64,000 nucleotides of DNA from Burkholderiales bacterium (GCA_028868825.1 JAGWTU010000005.1:96164-160163); one strand, 5' to 3'. Numbered from the stretch's first letter, positions 18,511 to 31,432 are shown. The notes: a model not told the origin generated them from the sequence alone. Program-made: numbers and translations.

Positions 18511-19590
18511 TCAGCGCACCGCGGCCGCAGCCGCCTTGCCATGTTCGCGCGCCGGCCACAGGCCGCGCGGCCGCAGCAGCATGATCGAGATCATCGCCAG
18601 CGCGATCAGCAGCTGGCGCAGGATCGATGCATCGAGCCGCCCGCCGGTGGCCTGCTGCAGCGGCGCGGCGACGTAGCGCAGCACCTCCGGCAGGGCCGAC
18701 AGCAGCACGGCGCCGAGGATCACGCCCGGCAGATGGCCCATGCCGCCGAGCACGACCATCGCGACGATCATGATGCTTTCCTGCAGGCTGAACGACTCCG
18801 GCGAGACGAAGCCCTGGAAGGCCGCGAACATCGAACCCGAGACGCCGCCGAAGGTGGCACCCATCGCGAACGCCAGCAGCTTCATGTTGCGCGTGTTGAT
18901 GCCCATCGCCTTGGCGGCGATCTCGTCCTCGCGGATCGCCATCCAGGCGCGGCCGATGCGCGAGTCCTCGAGCCGCTGACAGATGACGACGCTGAAGACG
19001 ACCAGCGCCAGGAACAGGTAGTAGTACAGCGTCACCGAGGCGATGACGAACGGGCCGATCTCGATCGGCGAGCCGAAGCTGAAGCCGCCCAGGTGCATCG
19101 GGTCGATGCGGTCGATGCCGCGCGGGCCGTTGGTGATGTTCAGCGGCTGCTCGAGGTTGTTCATGAACACGCGGATGATCTCGCCGAAGCCCAGCGTGAC
19201 GATGGCGAGATAGTCGCCGCGCAGCTTGAGCACCGGCGCGCCGAGCAGCACGCCGGCCACCGCCGCGAGCCCCGCGGCCAGCGGGATGACGACGAAGATC
19301 GGCGTGTGCATGCCCTGCGGCAGCGCGCGCGCGATCCACGCGAAGTTCTCGACCAGCTGCGGGCTCGCCAGCAGCGCGTACATGTAGGCGCCGACGGCGT
19401 AGAACGCGACGTAGCCGAGGTCGAGCAGCCCGGCATAGCCGACGACGATGTTCAGCCCGAGTGCCAGCATCACGTAAAGCAGCGAATTGGCCAGGATGCG
19501 CACCCAGCCGGCGCCGAAATGCTGGGCCACCAGCGGCAGCACGAGCAGCGCCAGCGCGGCGGCGAGGAAGGCGAGTCGGCGGTATTTCAT
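18511..19590 (-). CDS. livM: Branched-chain amino acid ABC transporter permease LivM
   Basis: This 359-residue permease has about nine hydrophobic segments. It carries the LivM signatures LGLNIVVGYAGLLDLGYVAFYAVGAY (given here in part) and the cytoplasmic loop RAWMAIREDEIAAKAMGIN, which contacts the ATPases. The C-terminus ends LLRPRGLWPAREHG. It forms the inner-membrane channel with LivH. The start is MKYRRLAF at 19590, 18 bases after livH. Confidence 0.94.
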   Translation of the reverse strand: MKYRRLAFLAAALALLVLPLVAQHFGAGWVRILANSLLYVMLALGLNIVVGYAGLLDLGYVAFYAVGAYMYALLASPQLVENFAWIARALPQGMHTPIFVVIPLAAGLAAVAGVLLGAPVLKLRGDYLAIVTLGFGEIIRVFMNNLEQPLNITNGPRGIDRIDPMHLGGFSFGSPIEIGPFVIASVTLYYYLFLALVVFSVVICQRLEDSRIGRAWMAIREDEIAAKAMGINTRNMKLLAFAMGATFGGVSGSMFAAFQGFVSPESFSLQESIMIVAMVVLGGMGHLPGVILGAVLLSALPEVLRYVAAPLQQATGGRLDASILRQLLIALAMISIMLLRPRGLWPAREHGKAAAAAVR

Positions 19591-19608
19591 CGCGGCTTCC
19601 TCGAGGGC

Positions 19609-20532
19609 TCAGGCGCGGTCGGCGACGCGCTCGCCGAGCAAGCCGGCCGGGCGCAGCGTGAGCACGAGGATGAGCGCGACGAAAGCAAAGATGTCGGCGT
19701 ACTGGCTGCCGAACAGGCCGCCCGTGAGCTGGTCGAGGTAGCCGGCGCCGAGCGCCTCGACGAGCCCGAGCACGAGCGCACCGACGACCGCGCCGGGCAG
19801 ATTGCCGATGCCCCCGAGCACGGCCGCGGTGAAGGCCTTGAGCCCGGGCATGAAGCCCATCGTGTGCTGGACGGTGCCGTAGTTGGCCGCCCACATCACA
19901 CCGGCGACGGCGGCCAGCGCGGCGCCGATGACGAAGGTGGCCGAGATCACGCGGTCGGGGCGCACGCCCATCAGCGCCGCGACGCGCGGGTTCTCGGCCG
20001 TCGCGCGCATGGCGCGGCCGAGCTTCGTGCGGTTGACGAGCCAGGTCAGGCCGATCAGCAGCACCGCGGTGACGCCCAGGATCAGGCATTGGGTGACGCT
20101 GATCACCGGGCCGCCGAGGTTGATCGGGTCGGTCGGCAGCAGCAGCGCAAAGGGCTTGGGGTTGGGCTTCCAGATGATCATCGCCAGCGTCTGCAGCAGC
20201 AGGCTGACACCCATCGCGGTGATCAGCGGCGCCAGCCGCGGCGCGTTGCGCAGCGGCCGGTAGGCGAGCTTCTCGATCGCGTAGTTCAGCGCCGCGCAGA
20301 CGACGATGGCGCAGATGAGCGAGATCAGCAGCAGCGCCCAGCCGGGCAGCCCGCTGTCCTGCAGCGCGCCGACGACGGTCCAGCTCGTCATCGCGCCGAC
20401 CATCAGCACCTCGCCATGGGCGAAGTTGATGAGGTTGATGATGCCGTAGACCATCGTGTAGCCCAGCGCCACGAGCGCGTACATGCTGCCCAGCACGAGG
20501 CCGTTGATGATCTGCTGGAAGAAGGTTTCCAT
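19609..20532 (-). CDS. livH: Branched-chain amino acid ABC transporter permease LivH
   Basis: This 307-residue permease has about eight hydrophobic segments. The N-terminus METFFQQIINGLVLGSMYAL and the motif NLINFAHGEVLMVGA are typical of LivH. The ATPase-contact loop is RAMRATAENPRVAALMGV. It is the first gene of the transporter operon, but it starts only 5 bases after the rarA stop, so transcription probably reads in from rarA. No livK-type binding protein gene is adjacent, so the substrate (a branched-chain amino acid or another amide or acid) is inferred from the family only. Confidence 0.93.
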   Translation of the reverse strand: METFFQQIINGLVLGSMYALVALGYTMVYGIINLINFAHGEVLMVGAMTSWTVVGALQDSGLPGWALLLISLICAIVVCAALNYAIEKLAYRPLRNAPRLAPLITAMGVSLLLQTLAMIIWKPNPKPFALLLPTDPINLGGPVISVTQCLILGVTAVLLIGLTWLVNRTKLGRAMRATAENPRVAALMGVRPDRVISATFVIGAALAAVAGVMWAANYGTVQHTMGFMPGLKAFTAAVLGGIGNLPGAVVGALVLGLVEALGAGYLDQLTGGLFGSQYADIFAFVALILVLTLRPAGLLGERVADRA

Positions 20533-20537
20533 GCGCT

Positions 20538-21869
20538 CTAGCCCTCGTCTGGTTTGGCCGCGGCATCGAGCGCGCGCAGGTGTTCGAGCCGCTCGGCGAT
20601 GCGCGCCTCGAGACCGCGCGGCACCGGCTCGTACCAGCGACGCTGCGGCAGGCCCTCGGGCAGGTAGTCCTCGCCGGCCGCGTAGCCCTCGGGCTCGTCG
20701 TGGGCGTAGCGGTAGGCGGCGCCATGGCCGAGCGTTTTCATCAGCTTCGTCGGCGCGTTGCGCAGATGCGGCGGCACCGGCCGCGAGCCGTCGCTGCGCA
20801 CGAGCTCGCGCACGGCGCCCCAGGCCTTGTAGACGGCGTTGGACTTCGGCGCGATCGCCAGGTAGACGACGGCCTGCGCCAGCGCCAGCTCGCCCTCGGG
20901 CGAGCCGAGCCGCTCGTAGACCTCGGCGGCGTCCAGCGTCAGCCGCAGCGCGCGCGCGTCCGCCAGCCCGATGTCCTCGCTGGCCATGCGCACGAGGCGA
21001 CGCGCGGCGTAGCGCGGGTCGGCCCCGGCGTCGAGCATGCGTGCCAGCCAGTACAAGGCGGCGTCGGGGTCGGAGCCGCGTACCGATTTGTGCAGCGCCG
21101 AGATCTGGTCGTAGAAGACGTCGCCGCCCTTGTCACCGCGGCGCAGCAGCTCGCCCAGCGTCGTCTCCAGACGCGCCTCGTCGAGCTCGGCCGCATCGCG
21201 GTGCGCGGCGGCGAGGTTCTCGTAGGCGTTGAGCAGCCGCCTGGCGTCGCCGTCGGCGTGCGCCACGAGGCGCGCGCGCGCGGCCTCGGTCAACGGCGGC
21301 GCCGCCAGCAGCGCGCGCGCGCGCTCGATCAGCGCCGTGAGGTCGGCCTCGTCGAGCGGATGCAGCACATGCACGGTGGCGCGCGAGAGCAGCGCCGAGT
21401 TGACCTCGAACGAGGGGTTCTCGGTGGTCGCACCGATGAAGCTGAACAGCCCCGATTCGACATGCGGCAGGAAGGCGTCCTGCTGCGCCTTGTTGAAGCG
21501 ATGGACCTCGTCGACGAAGACGACGGTCGCCTGCCCGGCGCGGCGCCAGGCCTCGGCCTGCTCGACGGCGCCGCGGATCTCCTTGACGCCGGCCAGCACC
21601 GCCGAGAGCACGATCATGCGCGCGCCCGTCGCCGCCGCGAGCAGCCGCGCCAGCGTCGTCTTGCCGACCCCGGGCGGTCCCCAGAGGATGATCGACGGCA
21701 GGCGGCCGCTCTCGAACGCGACGCGCAGCGGCCTCCCCGGGCCCAGCAGATGGCGCTGGCCGACGACCTCGTCGAGGTGCCGCGGGCGCAGCCTCTCGGC
21801 CAGCGGCGCGTCGGGCGGCGCCACGGCCGCGGCCTCGTCGTCGCCGAACAGTCCGTCCTGAGGGGTCAT
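20538..21869 (-). CDS. rarA: Replication-associated recombination protein A (AAA+ ATPase)
   Basis: This 443-residue AAA+ ATPase of the RarA/MgsA/WRNIP1 family acts at stalled replication forks. Walker A is [13 protein letters not shown], Walker B is [16 protein letters not shown] and sensor 1 is [12 protein letters not shown]. The C-terminal tetramerisation part includes [19 protein letters not shown]. The ATG at 21869 (MTPQDGLFG) is preferred to one nine codons upstream. A GATAAT hexamer lies 6 bases upstream and no Shine-Dalgarno is visible, so the mRNA may be leaderless. livHMGF follows directly. Confidence 0.94.
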   Translation of the reverse strand: MTPQDGLFGDDEAAAVAPPDAPLAERLRPRHLDEVVGQRHLLGPGRPLRVAFESGRLPSIILWGPPGVGKTTLARLLAAATGARMIVLSAVLAGVKEIRGAVEQAEAWRRAGQATVVFVDEVHRFNKAQQDAFLPHVESGLFSFIGATTENPSFEVNSALLSRATVHVLHPLDEADLTALIERARALLAAPPLTEAARARLVAHADGDARRLLNAYENLAAAHRDAAELDEARLETTLGELLRRGDKGGDVFYDQISALHKSVRGSDPDAALYWLARMLDAGADPRYAARRLVRMASEDIGLADARALRLTLDAAEVYERLGSPEGELALAQAVVYLAIAPKSNAVYKAWGAVRELVRSDGSRPVPPHLRNAPTKLMKTLGHGAAYRYAHDEPEGYAAGEDYLPEGLPQRRWYEPVPRGLEARIAERLEHLRALDAAAKPDEG

Positions 21870-21875
21870 CGCCGC

Positions 21876-21881
21876 ATTATC
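21876..21881 (-). promoter_or_regulatory. Putative -10 box of rarA (leaderless start)
   Basis: GATAAT on the minus strand ends 6 bases before the rarA ATG at 21869. It is close to the consensus TATAAT. The gap to the start codon leaves no room for a ribosome-binding site. Confidence 0.4.
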
Positions 21882-21908
21882 GACAGCATCGGGCACCTCG
21901 GTTCCGCC

Positions 21909-23318
21909 TCAGGACCGCAACAGCCAGACGCAGGCACGCAGACCGCGGCCTTCGGTCGCCGCCTGCAGCGACAGGCGCCCGCCCAGCAGCGCGACGTAGC
22001 GCGCGACGATGGCCAGGCCGAGCCCCGCGCCCGAGCCCTGCTGCACGCCCGATGCTCCCTGCTCCCAGCGCGCGAGCACGCGCTGGCGCTGCGCCTCGTC
22101 CATGCCGGGTCCGTTGTCGGTGACGGTGAGCAGCAGCTCGGCGCCCTGCGGCTCGGCATGCACGGTCACATGCGGCTTCACGCCGGCCTCGCGCGGCCGG
22201 CCGTAGCGCAGCGCGTTGTCGATCAGATTGCCGAGCACCCCTTCGACGAGGGCGGCGGTGCCGATGGCGTGGATCGGCTCGTCGATGCCCTCGGCACCGA
22301 GGTCGACGCCGGCCGCATCGGCGCGCGGCAGCAGGCGCAGCAGCAGGTCGCGCAGCACGGCATCGATCGCCACAGGCGCGAGCTGCAGGCTCTCGCGCGC
22401 CTCGTCGGCCAGCGCCAGCGCCAGCAGCTGGTCGACGAGGTGGCTGGCCCGAGCCTCGCTCGCGACGATGCTGCGCAGCTGCGCCGCCCAGGCCGCCGGA
22501 TCCTTCTGCGCCAGGCCGTATTCGGCCAGCGAGCGGATGCCGGCCAGCGGCGTGCGCAGCTCGTGGGCGACGTTGCCGGCGAACTCGCGCTGCGCCGTGA
22601 CGCCGGCGTCGATGCGCGCCATCAGCGCGTTGAAGGCGTCGGCCAGATGGGCGATGTCGCGCGAGCGCGGCTCGAGGTCCACCGGCGTGAGGTCGTTGGT
22701 GTCGCGCTGCTCGAGCGCCTCCTCGAGCCGCGCCAGCGGCGCCAGCTCGGTGCCGATCGAGCGCCGCAGCCACAGCCCCAGCAGCAGCAGCAGCAGCGCC
22801 TGCGGTGCCACGGAGGCCAGCAGCAGTTGCTCGGCCAGCGCCGAGCGGCTGTTCGTCGTCTCGGCCACGATGACCGTGTGCGGCGCCGGCTGGTCGCGCC
22901 GCAACGTCACCAGGCGCAGGTCGTGGCCGCGGTAATGGCGGTCTTCGAAGCCGTAGCGTTCGCCGCGATCGCCGGCGCCGACCGCGCGCGGCACGAGGTC
23001 GCCCTGGCCCGCCATCAGCCGCCCCTGACCGTCGAGGACCGCGAAGTAGACCGTCTCGTTGGGGTCGAACAGCACGGCGCCGAGTTCGCGCGGCGTCAGC
23101 TGCGAGCGCAGGCCATCGCGGTCGAGCGCGACATTGGCGGCAATCGCGTAGGCGTCGTCGACGAGCGTGCGGTCGAACGCCTTGCGCGTGTAGACATAGG
23201 CCACCGCCGTCGTCACGACGCTGCCCAGCAGCCAGGTCAGCGCCAGCGGCGCGATGACGCGCCATGACATGCGCCGGCGCAGCGACGGCAGGAGATCGTC
23301 GTCGGAACCCGAATTCAT
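21909..23318 (-). CDS. Two-component sensor histidine kinase (TctE/QseC-like)
   Basis: This 469-residue inner-membrane kinase has two transmembrane helices (about residues 19-42 and 168-192) that flank a periplasmic sensor domain of about 125 residues. A HAMP-like linker follows, then the dimerisation H-box NVAHELRTPLAGIRSLAEY with the phospho-accepting His. The ATPase core has N-box GNLIDNALRYG, G1 DNGPGMD and G2 GSGAGLGLAIV. It resembles TctE-type kinases, which respond to carboxylates. It starts 12 bases after the response regulator stop codon. The signal is unknown. Confidence 0.9.
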   Translation of the reverse strand: MNSGSDDDLLPSLRRRMSWRVIAPLALTWLLGSVVTTAVAYVYTRKAFDRTLVDDAYAIAANVALDRDGLRSQLTPRELGAVLFDPNETVYFAVLDGQGRLMAGQGDLVPRAVGAGDRGERYGFEDRHYRGHDLRLVTLRRDQPAPHTVIVAETTNSRSALAEQLLLASVAPQALLLLLLGLWLRRSIGTELAPLARLEEALEQRDTNDLTPVDLEPRSRDIAHLADAFNALMARIDAGVTAQREFAGNVAHELRTPLAGIRSLAEYGLAQKDPAAWAAQLRSIVASEARASHLVDQLLALALADEARESLQLAPVAIDAVLRDLLLRLLPRADAAGVDLGAEGIDEPIHAIGTAALVEGVLGNLIDNALRYGRPREAGVKPHVTVHAEPQGAELLLTVTDNGPGMDEAQRQRVLARWEQGASGVQQGSGAGLGLAIVARYVALLGGRLSLQAATEGRGLRACVWLLRS

Positions 23319-23330
23319 CGCCGCCGGGCT

Positions 23331-24002
23331 TCAGGCATCGGTCTGGCCTTCGATGAGATAGCCCAGACCGCGCAGCGTGCGGATGCCGGCGCCGCTGCCC
23401 TGCAGCTTGCGCCGCAGGCGCGAGACGAAGGTCTCGAGCGCGTTGTCGCCGAGCGCGTCGTCGAAACCCGAAAGCTTGTCGGCCAGCGCGCGCTTGTTGA
23501 CGACGCGGCCGGGCGGGGTCATGAGCTCGTAGAGGACCTCGAACTCGCGCGCCGGCAGCTCGAGCTCGGCGCCGCCGAGGTAGAAGCGACGTGCGTGGCG
23601 GTCGAGCAGCAGCGCGCCGACCTCGACGCGGTCGTCGGCACCCTGGGCGCGCCGCACCAGCGCGCGCAGCCGCGCCTCGACCTCGGCGAGGTCGAAGGGC
23701 TTGCCCAGATAGTCGTCGGCGCCGGCGTCGAGCCCGGCGATGCGCTCCTCGGTGCGGTTGCGCGCCGTCAGCACCAGCACCGGCGTGCGGTCGCCGCGGC
23801 CGCGCGCGTCGCGCAGCACGGCCTGGCCGTTGCCGTCGGGCAGGTTGAGGTCGAGCAGCACCGCGTCCACCGGTTGCACGCGCCAGAGGTGGCGCGCCTC
23901 GGCGGCGGTCGCGGCGACGTCGACGCGATGGCCGGCATCGCCGAGGCTGCGCTGCATCACGTCGCGCAGCACGGCGTCGTCCTCTACGAGCAGAAACCGC
24001 AT
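23331..24002 (-). CDS. OmpR-family response regulator (TctD/QseB-like)
   Basis: This 223-residue regulator has a receiver domain (residues 1-115) with acidic pocket EDD, phospho-acceptor Asp in VLLDLNLPDGNG and conserved Lys in LGKPFDLAEV. A winged-helix DNA-binding domain follows, including LPAREFEVLYEL and VSRLRRKLQGSGAGIRTLRGLGYLI. It is the first gene of a two-gene operon with the kinase. The ATG at 24002 gives MRFLLVEDDAVL. It is divergent from the hydrolase/ACP/ketosynthase group with a 151-bp gap to that group's leader ORF, so it may control that cluster. Confidence 0.92.
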   Translation of the reverse strand: MRFLLVEDDAVLRDVMQRSLGDAGHRVDVAATAAEARHLWRVQPVDAVLLDLNLPDGNGQAVLRDARGRGDRTPVLVLTARNRTEERIAGLDAGADDYLGKPFDLAEVEARLRALVRRAQGADDRVEVGALLLDRHARRFYLGGAELELPAREFEVLYELMTPPGRVVNKRALADKLSGFDDALGDNALETFVSRLRRKLQGSGAGIRTLRGLGYLIEGQTDA

Positions 24003-24153
24003 GGTCAGGTGGTGGTCAGGCGCGGCGGGCGATAAAGCGGCCGGAGCATACGCCAGGCCCCGGTCAGGCCATGCCCGCCTCGGGGATGGAACCCGCGGCG
24101 GCCGCTCGCCTGTCAACCGCGGGCGGTGCGGCCGCGTGTAAGGAGACGCCCCC

Positions 24154-24189
24154 ATGATCAGATCCCAGGCCGCGGCCCGGCCGACGTGA
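24154..24189 (+). CDS. Short leader ORF upstream of the hydrolase
   Basis: An 11-codon ORF (MIRSQAAARPT, then TGA) has a strong Shine-Dalgarno, AAGGAGA, about 7 bases before its ATG. Its TGA overlaps a GTG at 24186 that opens the hydrolase frame (GTGA). The hydrolase GTG has only a weak site of its own, so the leader could deliver ribosomes by translational coupling. Alternatively, a one-base frameshift (real or a sequencing error) could have split a single N-terminus. Confidence 0.4.
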   Translation: MIRSQAAARPT

Positions 24190-25055
24190 ACCCGCCCCAA
24201 GTGACCACCCGTACCACCGCCTTGCTGCTGCATGGTCTGTGCAGCACCCCCGACGAACTGATGCCGGTGCAGACCGCGCTGGCCGATGCCGGTCACCGCG
24301 TGCTGCCGCTCGTCGTCCCGGGCTACTCGTTCGACCCCGCGCAGCAGGACCAGCACGCCAGCTCGTACCGGCTGTGGGTGCAGTTCGTCGCCCGCGAGGC
24401 GCGGCGCCAGCATGGCCTGGGACAGCGCGTGGTCCTCGTCGGCATCTCGGCTGGCGCGACGCTGGCGCTGGCGGCGACGGCGCATTGCGCCGACGTCATC
24501 GACGGTCTGGTACTGATGTCGACGACGCTGCATTACGATGGCTGGGCCATCCCGTCCTACCATTTCCTGATGCCGATCGCGCTCTACACCCCGCTGGGCC
24601 GTTTCTGGACATACAAGGAACGTCCGCCCTACGGCGTCAAGAACCCGCGCGTGAGGCGCTGGATCGAGCGCGAACTGGCGGCGCGCCGCGTCTCGCGCGC
24701 CGGCGCCGCGGTCATCGGCGTGCCGCACCTGCGCGAGCACGACCGCATGCGCCGCCTCGTGCGGCGCCAGCTCGGCGCCCTGCACTGCCCGCCCGTGCTG
24801 GCCCTGCATGCCCATGACGACGAGGTCGCCAGCCCGACCAACGTGGCCCTGCTCGAGCGCCGCCTGCAGGCGCCGTCCTTCCGCGCTGTGATGCTTCCGA
24901 ACAGCCATCACATGATCACCATCGATAATGACCGCTTGCAGGTGGTCGCCGAAACGCTGCGCTTCGTTGACGCCGTAGCGACCGCCAACCCTGGCGGACG
25001 CCCCACGCACGCCCGCGGAGACCTCGAACATGCCTACGCCATCCCCAACGTTTGA
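24186..25055 (+). CDS. Alpha/beta hydrolase (thioesterase/carboxylesterase-like)
   Basis: This protein of about 289 residues has an alpha/beta-hydrolase fold. The oxyanion segment ALLLHGLCSTPDEL comes first, the nucleophile elbow is VLVGISAGATL, the acidic residue is in LHAHDDEVAS and the catalytic His is in PNSHHMITIDND. The layout is like YvaK/Est30-type carboxylesterases. Because an acyl carrier protein and a ketosynthase follow in the same operon, it may act as a thioesterase or acyl hydrolase. The GTG at 24186 is chosen because it overlaps the leader ORF; a GTG at 24201 is also possible. The 3' end overlaps the ACP gene by 26 bases. Confidence 0.82.
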   Translation: MNPPQVTTRTTALLLHGLCSTPDELMPVQTALADAGHRVLPLVVPGYSFDPAQQDQHASSYRLWVQFVAREARRQHGLGQRVVLVGISAGATLALAATAHCADVIDGLVLMSTTLHYDGWAIPSYHFLMPIALYTPLGRFWTYKERPPYGVKNPRVRRWIERELAARRVSRAGAAVIGVPHLREHDRMRRLVRRQLGALHCPPVLALHAHDDEVASPTNVALLERRLQAPSFRAVMLPNSHHMITIDNDRLQVVAETLRFVDAVATANPGGRPTHARGDLEHAYAIPNV

Positions 25056-25305
25056 CGCCATCGTGACGGTCCTGACCGACCAGTTCCATGTCGAGCGCGA
25101 CCTGATCACTCCCGAGGCGCCGCTGGCCAAACTGGGGCTGGACTCGTTGTCGCTGATGGAATTCGTGTTCGCGATCGAGGACCACTTCACGCTGCGCATC
25201 CCCGAGGACAAGCTCGACCCGCGCCAGGCCGATCTGACGCTGGGCGACCTCTGCAGCGCCCTCGACGAGGCCTTGGCGCAACGCGCCAGCACGCCGGCGC
25301 ACTGA
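25030..25305 (+). CDS. Acyl carrier protein
   Basis: This 91-residue acyl carrier protein has the phosphopantetheine attachment motif LGLDSLSLMEFVF, with Ser39 as the modified residue. The flanking helices are acidic. It is not the housekeeping AcpP, whose neighbours would be fabD/fabG/fabF. It starts within the last 26 bases of the hydrolase gene and is followed after 19 bases by a ketosynthase, so the three should be co-expressed. Its acyl cargo is unknown. Confidence 0.9.
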   Translation: MPTPSPTFDAIVTVLTDQFHVERDLITPEAPLAKLGLDSLSLMEFVFAIEDHFTLRIPEDKLDPRQADLTLGDLCSALDEALAQRASTPAH

Positions 25306-25324
25306 AGCCGCGCCGACGCCGCCG

Positions 25325-26557
25325 ATGACCGAGGTCTGCATCACCGGGTACGGTGTCGTCTCGCCGTTGGGCGACGCCATCGATCGCTTCGACACCGCAC
25401 TCTTCGAGGGCCGCTCGGCGATCCGCGGCGAGTTGCTCGAAGTCGCCGGCCAGGACCCCTGCTGGTTGCCGCTGGCGCGCTGCGAGTTCGATGCCGGCAG
25501 GGTGCGCGCACCCTCGAAACTGCCGCTGGACCGCGGCAGCGCGATGGCGCTGGCGGCCGCCGAATCGGCCGCCGCCGCCGCCACATTGAACGCCGACAGC
25601 GTCGACCCGCTGCGACTGGCCGTCTACTGGGGCAGCGGCATGGGCGGCGCGTCGACCTTCGACGCCAACTGCCGCGCCCTCTACGCCGACCACCGGCGGA
25701 TGCGCCCGACCAGCGTCGTCACCGGCATGCCCAACGCGCCGCTGGCCGAACTGGCACTGCGCTTCGGCGCGCGCGCCGCGGCGCTGGGCTATGCCTGCGC
25801 CTGCGCCTCGGCGGCCGTGGCGATCGGCGAGGGCCTGCGCGCCGTGCGCGAGGGCCGCGTCGATGTCGCCATCGTCGGCGGCAGCGAGGCGCTGATCTCG
25901 CCCGGCGTCATGCTGGCCTGGCAGGCGATGCGCGTGCTCGCGCCGGTGGCCGCCGGCGGCGCCGGCGCCGATGCCGCCTGCCGCCCCTTCGGCGCCGACC
26001 GCAACGGCTTTGCGCTCGGCGAGGGCGCGGCGGCGCTGGTGCTCGAATCGGCTGCCCACGCCCGCTCGCGGGGTGCGACATGGCGCAGCCGCCTGGCCGG
26101 CTACGCGACGAATTGCGACGCCCGCCACATCACCCAGCCCGACCCCGAGGGCCAGCAGCGGGCGATGGCCGACGCACTGCGCGACGCCGGCCTGAGCGCC
26201 GCCGACATCGGCCACGTCAACGCCCATGGCACGGCGACGCAGGCCGGCGACGCGGCCGAGGCCGAGTCGCTGCGGCGCCTGTTCACCGGCAACGCAGCAC
26301 CCGCGGTCAGCGGCACCAAGGCCATCGTCGGCCATCTGCTGGGTGCCGGCGGCGCGCTCGAGCTGGTGGCGACGCTGCGCGCGCTCGAGCGCCGGCTGGC
26401 GCCGCCGACCGGCGCCGTCGACCGCGTCGACCCGGCGTTCGAGATCGACCTCGTGCGCGGCGGTGCACGCGAGCTGCCGGCGCTGCGCCATGCGATGAGC
26501 AATTCCTTCGCCTTCGGCGGCACGAACGCGGTGCTGATCGCGTCGGCGGCCGACTGA
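25325..26557 (+). CDS. Beta-ketoacyl-ACP synthase (FabF/KAS II-like)
   Basis: This 410-residue thiolase-fold condensing enzyme has the full Cys-His-His triad: Cys160 in YACACASAAVAIGEG, His in VNAHGTATQAGD near residue 300 and His in KAIVGHLLGAGG near residue 340. The C-terminal NSFAFGGTNAVLI is typical of FabF-like enzymes. It is paired with a dedicated acyl carrier protein and a hydrolase but with no reductase or acyltransferase, so it probably takes acyl groups from primary metabolism for a special product. It is convergent with lolA. Confidence 0.9.
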   Translation: MTEVCITGYGVVSPLGDAIDRFDTALFEGRSAIRGELLEVAGQDPCWLPLARCEFDAGRVRAPSKLPLDRGSAMALAAAESAAAAATLNADSVDPLRLAVYWGSGMGGASTFDANCRALYADHRRMRPTSVVTGMPNAPLAELALRFGARAAALGYACACASAAVAIGEGLRAVREGRVDVAIVGGSEALISPGVMLAWQAMRVLAPVAAGGAGADAACRPFGADRNGFALGEGAAALVLESAAHARSRGATWRSRLAGYATNCDARHITQPDPEGQQRAMADALRDAGLSAADIGHVNAHGTATQAGDAAEAESLRRLFTGNAAPAVSGTKAIVGHLLGAGGALELVATLRALERRLAPPTGAVDRVDPAFEIDLVRGGARELPALRHAMSNSFAFGGTNAVLIASAAD

Positions 26558-26571
26558 CGGGCCGTCACGAC

Positions 26572-26593
26572 CGCGGCGGCCACGGCCGCCGCG
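26572..26593. terminator. Perfect inverted repeat between convergent genes
   Basis: CGCGGCGGCC and GGCCGCCGCG, separated by AC, form a 10-bp perfect GC stem in the 48-bp gap between the ketosynthase and lolA ends. There is no T-tract on either side, so it is at best an atypical bidirectional terminator. Confidence 0.4.
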
Positions 26594-26605
26594 ATGGCCG
26601 CTCGC

Positions 26606-27223
26606 CTACTGCTCGACGACGTCGGCGCCCGCCGGGGGGTGGTATTCGAAGCGCGCTGCGTCCATCGACGGATTCGCCTCGAAGCCGCTGAACGTGAGCT
26701 GCGAACGCTGGCCGAAGCTGTCGACGATCTCGACGACGGCGGGCACGGCGCCTTTGAAGCCGATGCGCATCGACTTGAACGGCCCGTCCTTGGCCTTGGG
26801 CGTGGCCAGCACCCAGTTCAAGCCGCCGTCGCCGGCCTGGTCGGCGAGGTCGAAATCGGCGTCGAGCGAGCCGCCGGCGAGCAGCGCCGCGGGCGTCGAA
26901 CCCAGGGCCTGGCCGATGCGCCGCGAGCTGACCTGGTTGAGGTCGGCGTCGTAGATCCAGACCTTCGTGCCGTCGGCGACGATGAGCTGCTCGAAGGGCT
27001 TGAGGTACTGGAAGCGGAAGCGGTTGGGTCGCATGAACTCGAACTCGCCGCTCGAGGTCTTGCGGCGCGCGCCGTCGGTCGAGGTCACGACCTGGGTGAA
27101 CGCCGCGCGGCCGGTCTTCACGTCACGCACGAAGGCGCGCAACTGCTCGACCGCGTCGGCATGGGCGGCACCGGCCGCCAAGGCAGCGGTCAAGGCCGCC
27201 AGGATCAGGAAGTTACGCCGCAT
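26606..27223 (-). CDS. lolA: Outer-membrane lipoprotein carrier protein LolA
   Basis: This periplasmic chaperone of about 205 residues carries lipoproteins from the LolCDE complex to LolB. A signal peptide (MRRNFLILAALTAALAAG, cut after AHA) precedes a beta-barrel-like domain. That domain contains the family segments GEFEFMRPNRFRFQY, VWIYDADLNQVSSR and a C-terminal PAGADVVEQ. The ATG at 27223 has a GAGG 6 bases upstream. An ATG at 27235 overlaps the ftsK stop (ATGA) and would add MRAS, so either start could be used. It is downstream of ftsK, its common neighbour. Confidence 0.92.
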   Translation of the reverse strand: MRRNFLILAALTAALAAGAAHADAVEQLRAFVRDVKTGRAAFTQVVTSTDGARRKTSSGEFEFMRPNRFRFQYLKPFEQLIVADGTKVWIYDADLNQVSSRRIGQALGSTPAALLAGGSLDADFDLADQAGDGGLNWVLATPKAKDGPFKSMRIGFKGAVPAVVEIVDSFGQRSQLTFSGFEANPSMDAARFEYHPPAGADVVEQ

Positions 27224-27231
27224 GGAAGCCC

Positions 27232-31417
<4,186 letters not shown>

Positions 31418-31426
31418 AATCCGGGT

Positions 31427-31432
31427 TAGAAT
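31427..31432 (+). promoter_or_regulatory. Possible -10 box of rpmB-rpmG
   Basis: TAGAAT lies in the 93-bp gap between trxB and rpmB, 78 bases upstream of the rpmB start. No clear -35 hexamer accompanies it. Confidence 0.3.

Noticed and set aside
18541..20541. Plus-strand open frame of 666 codons opposite livM and livH
   Set aside because: Its composition (runs of Glu, Arg, His, Gln) is the antisense image of hydrophobic permease codons. The real genes lie on the minus strand.
17711..20725. A single large minus-strand protein spanning livG to livH
   Set aside because: The frame stays open upstream of livG because the DNA is GC-rich, but livM and livH have strong family matches in another frame. 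The reading is an artefact.
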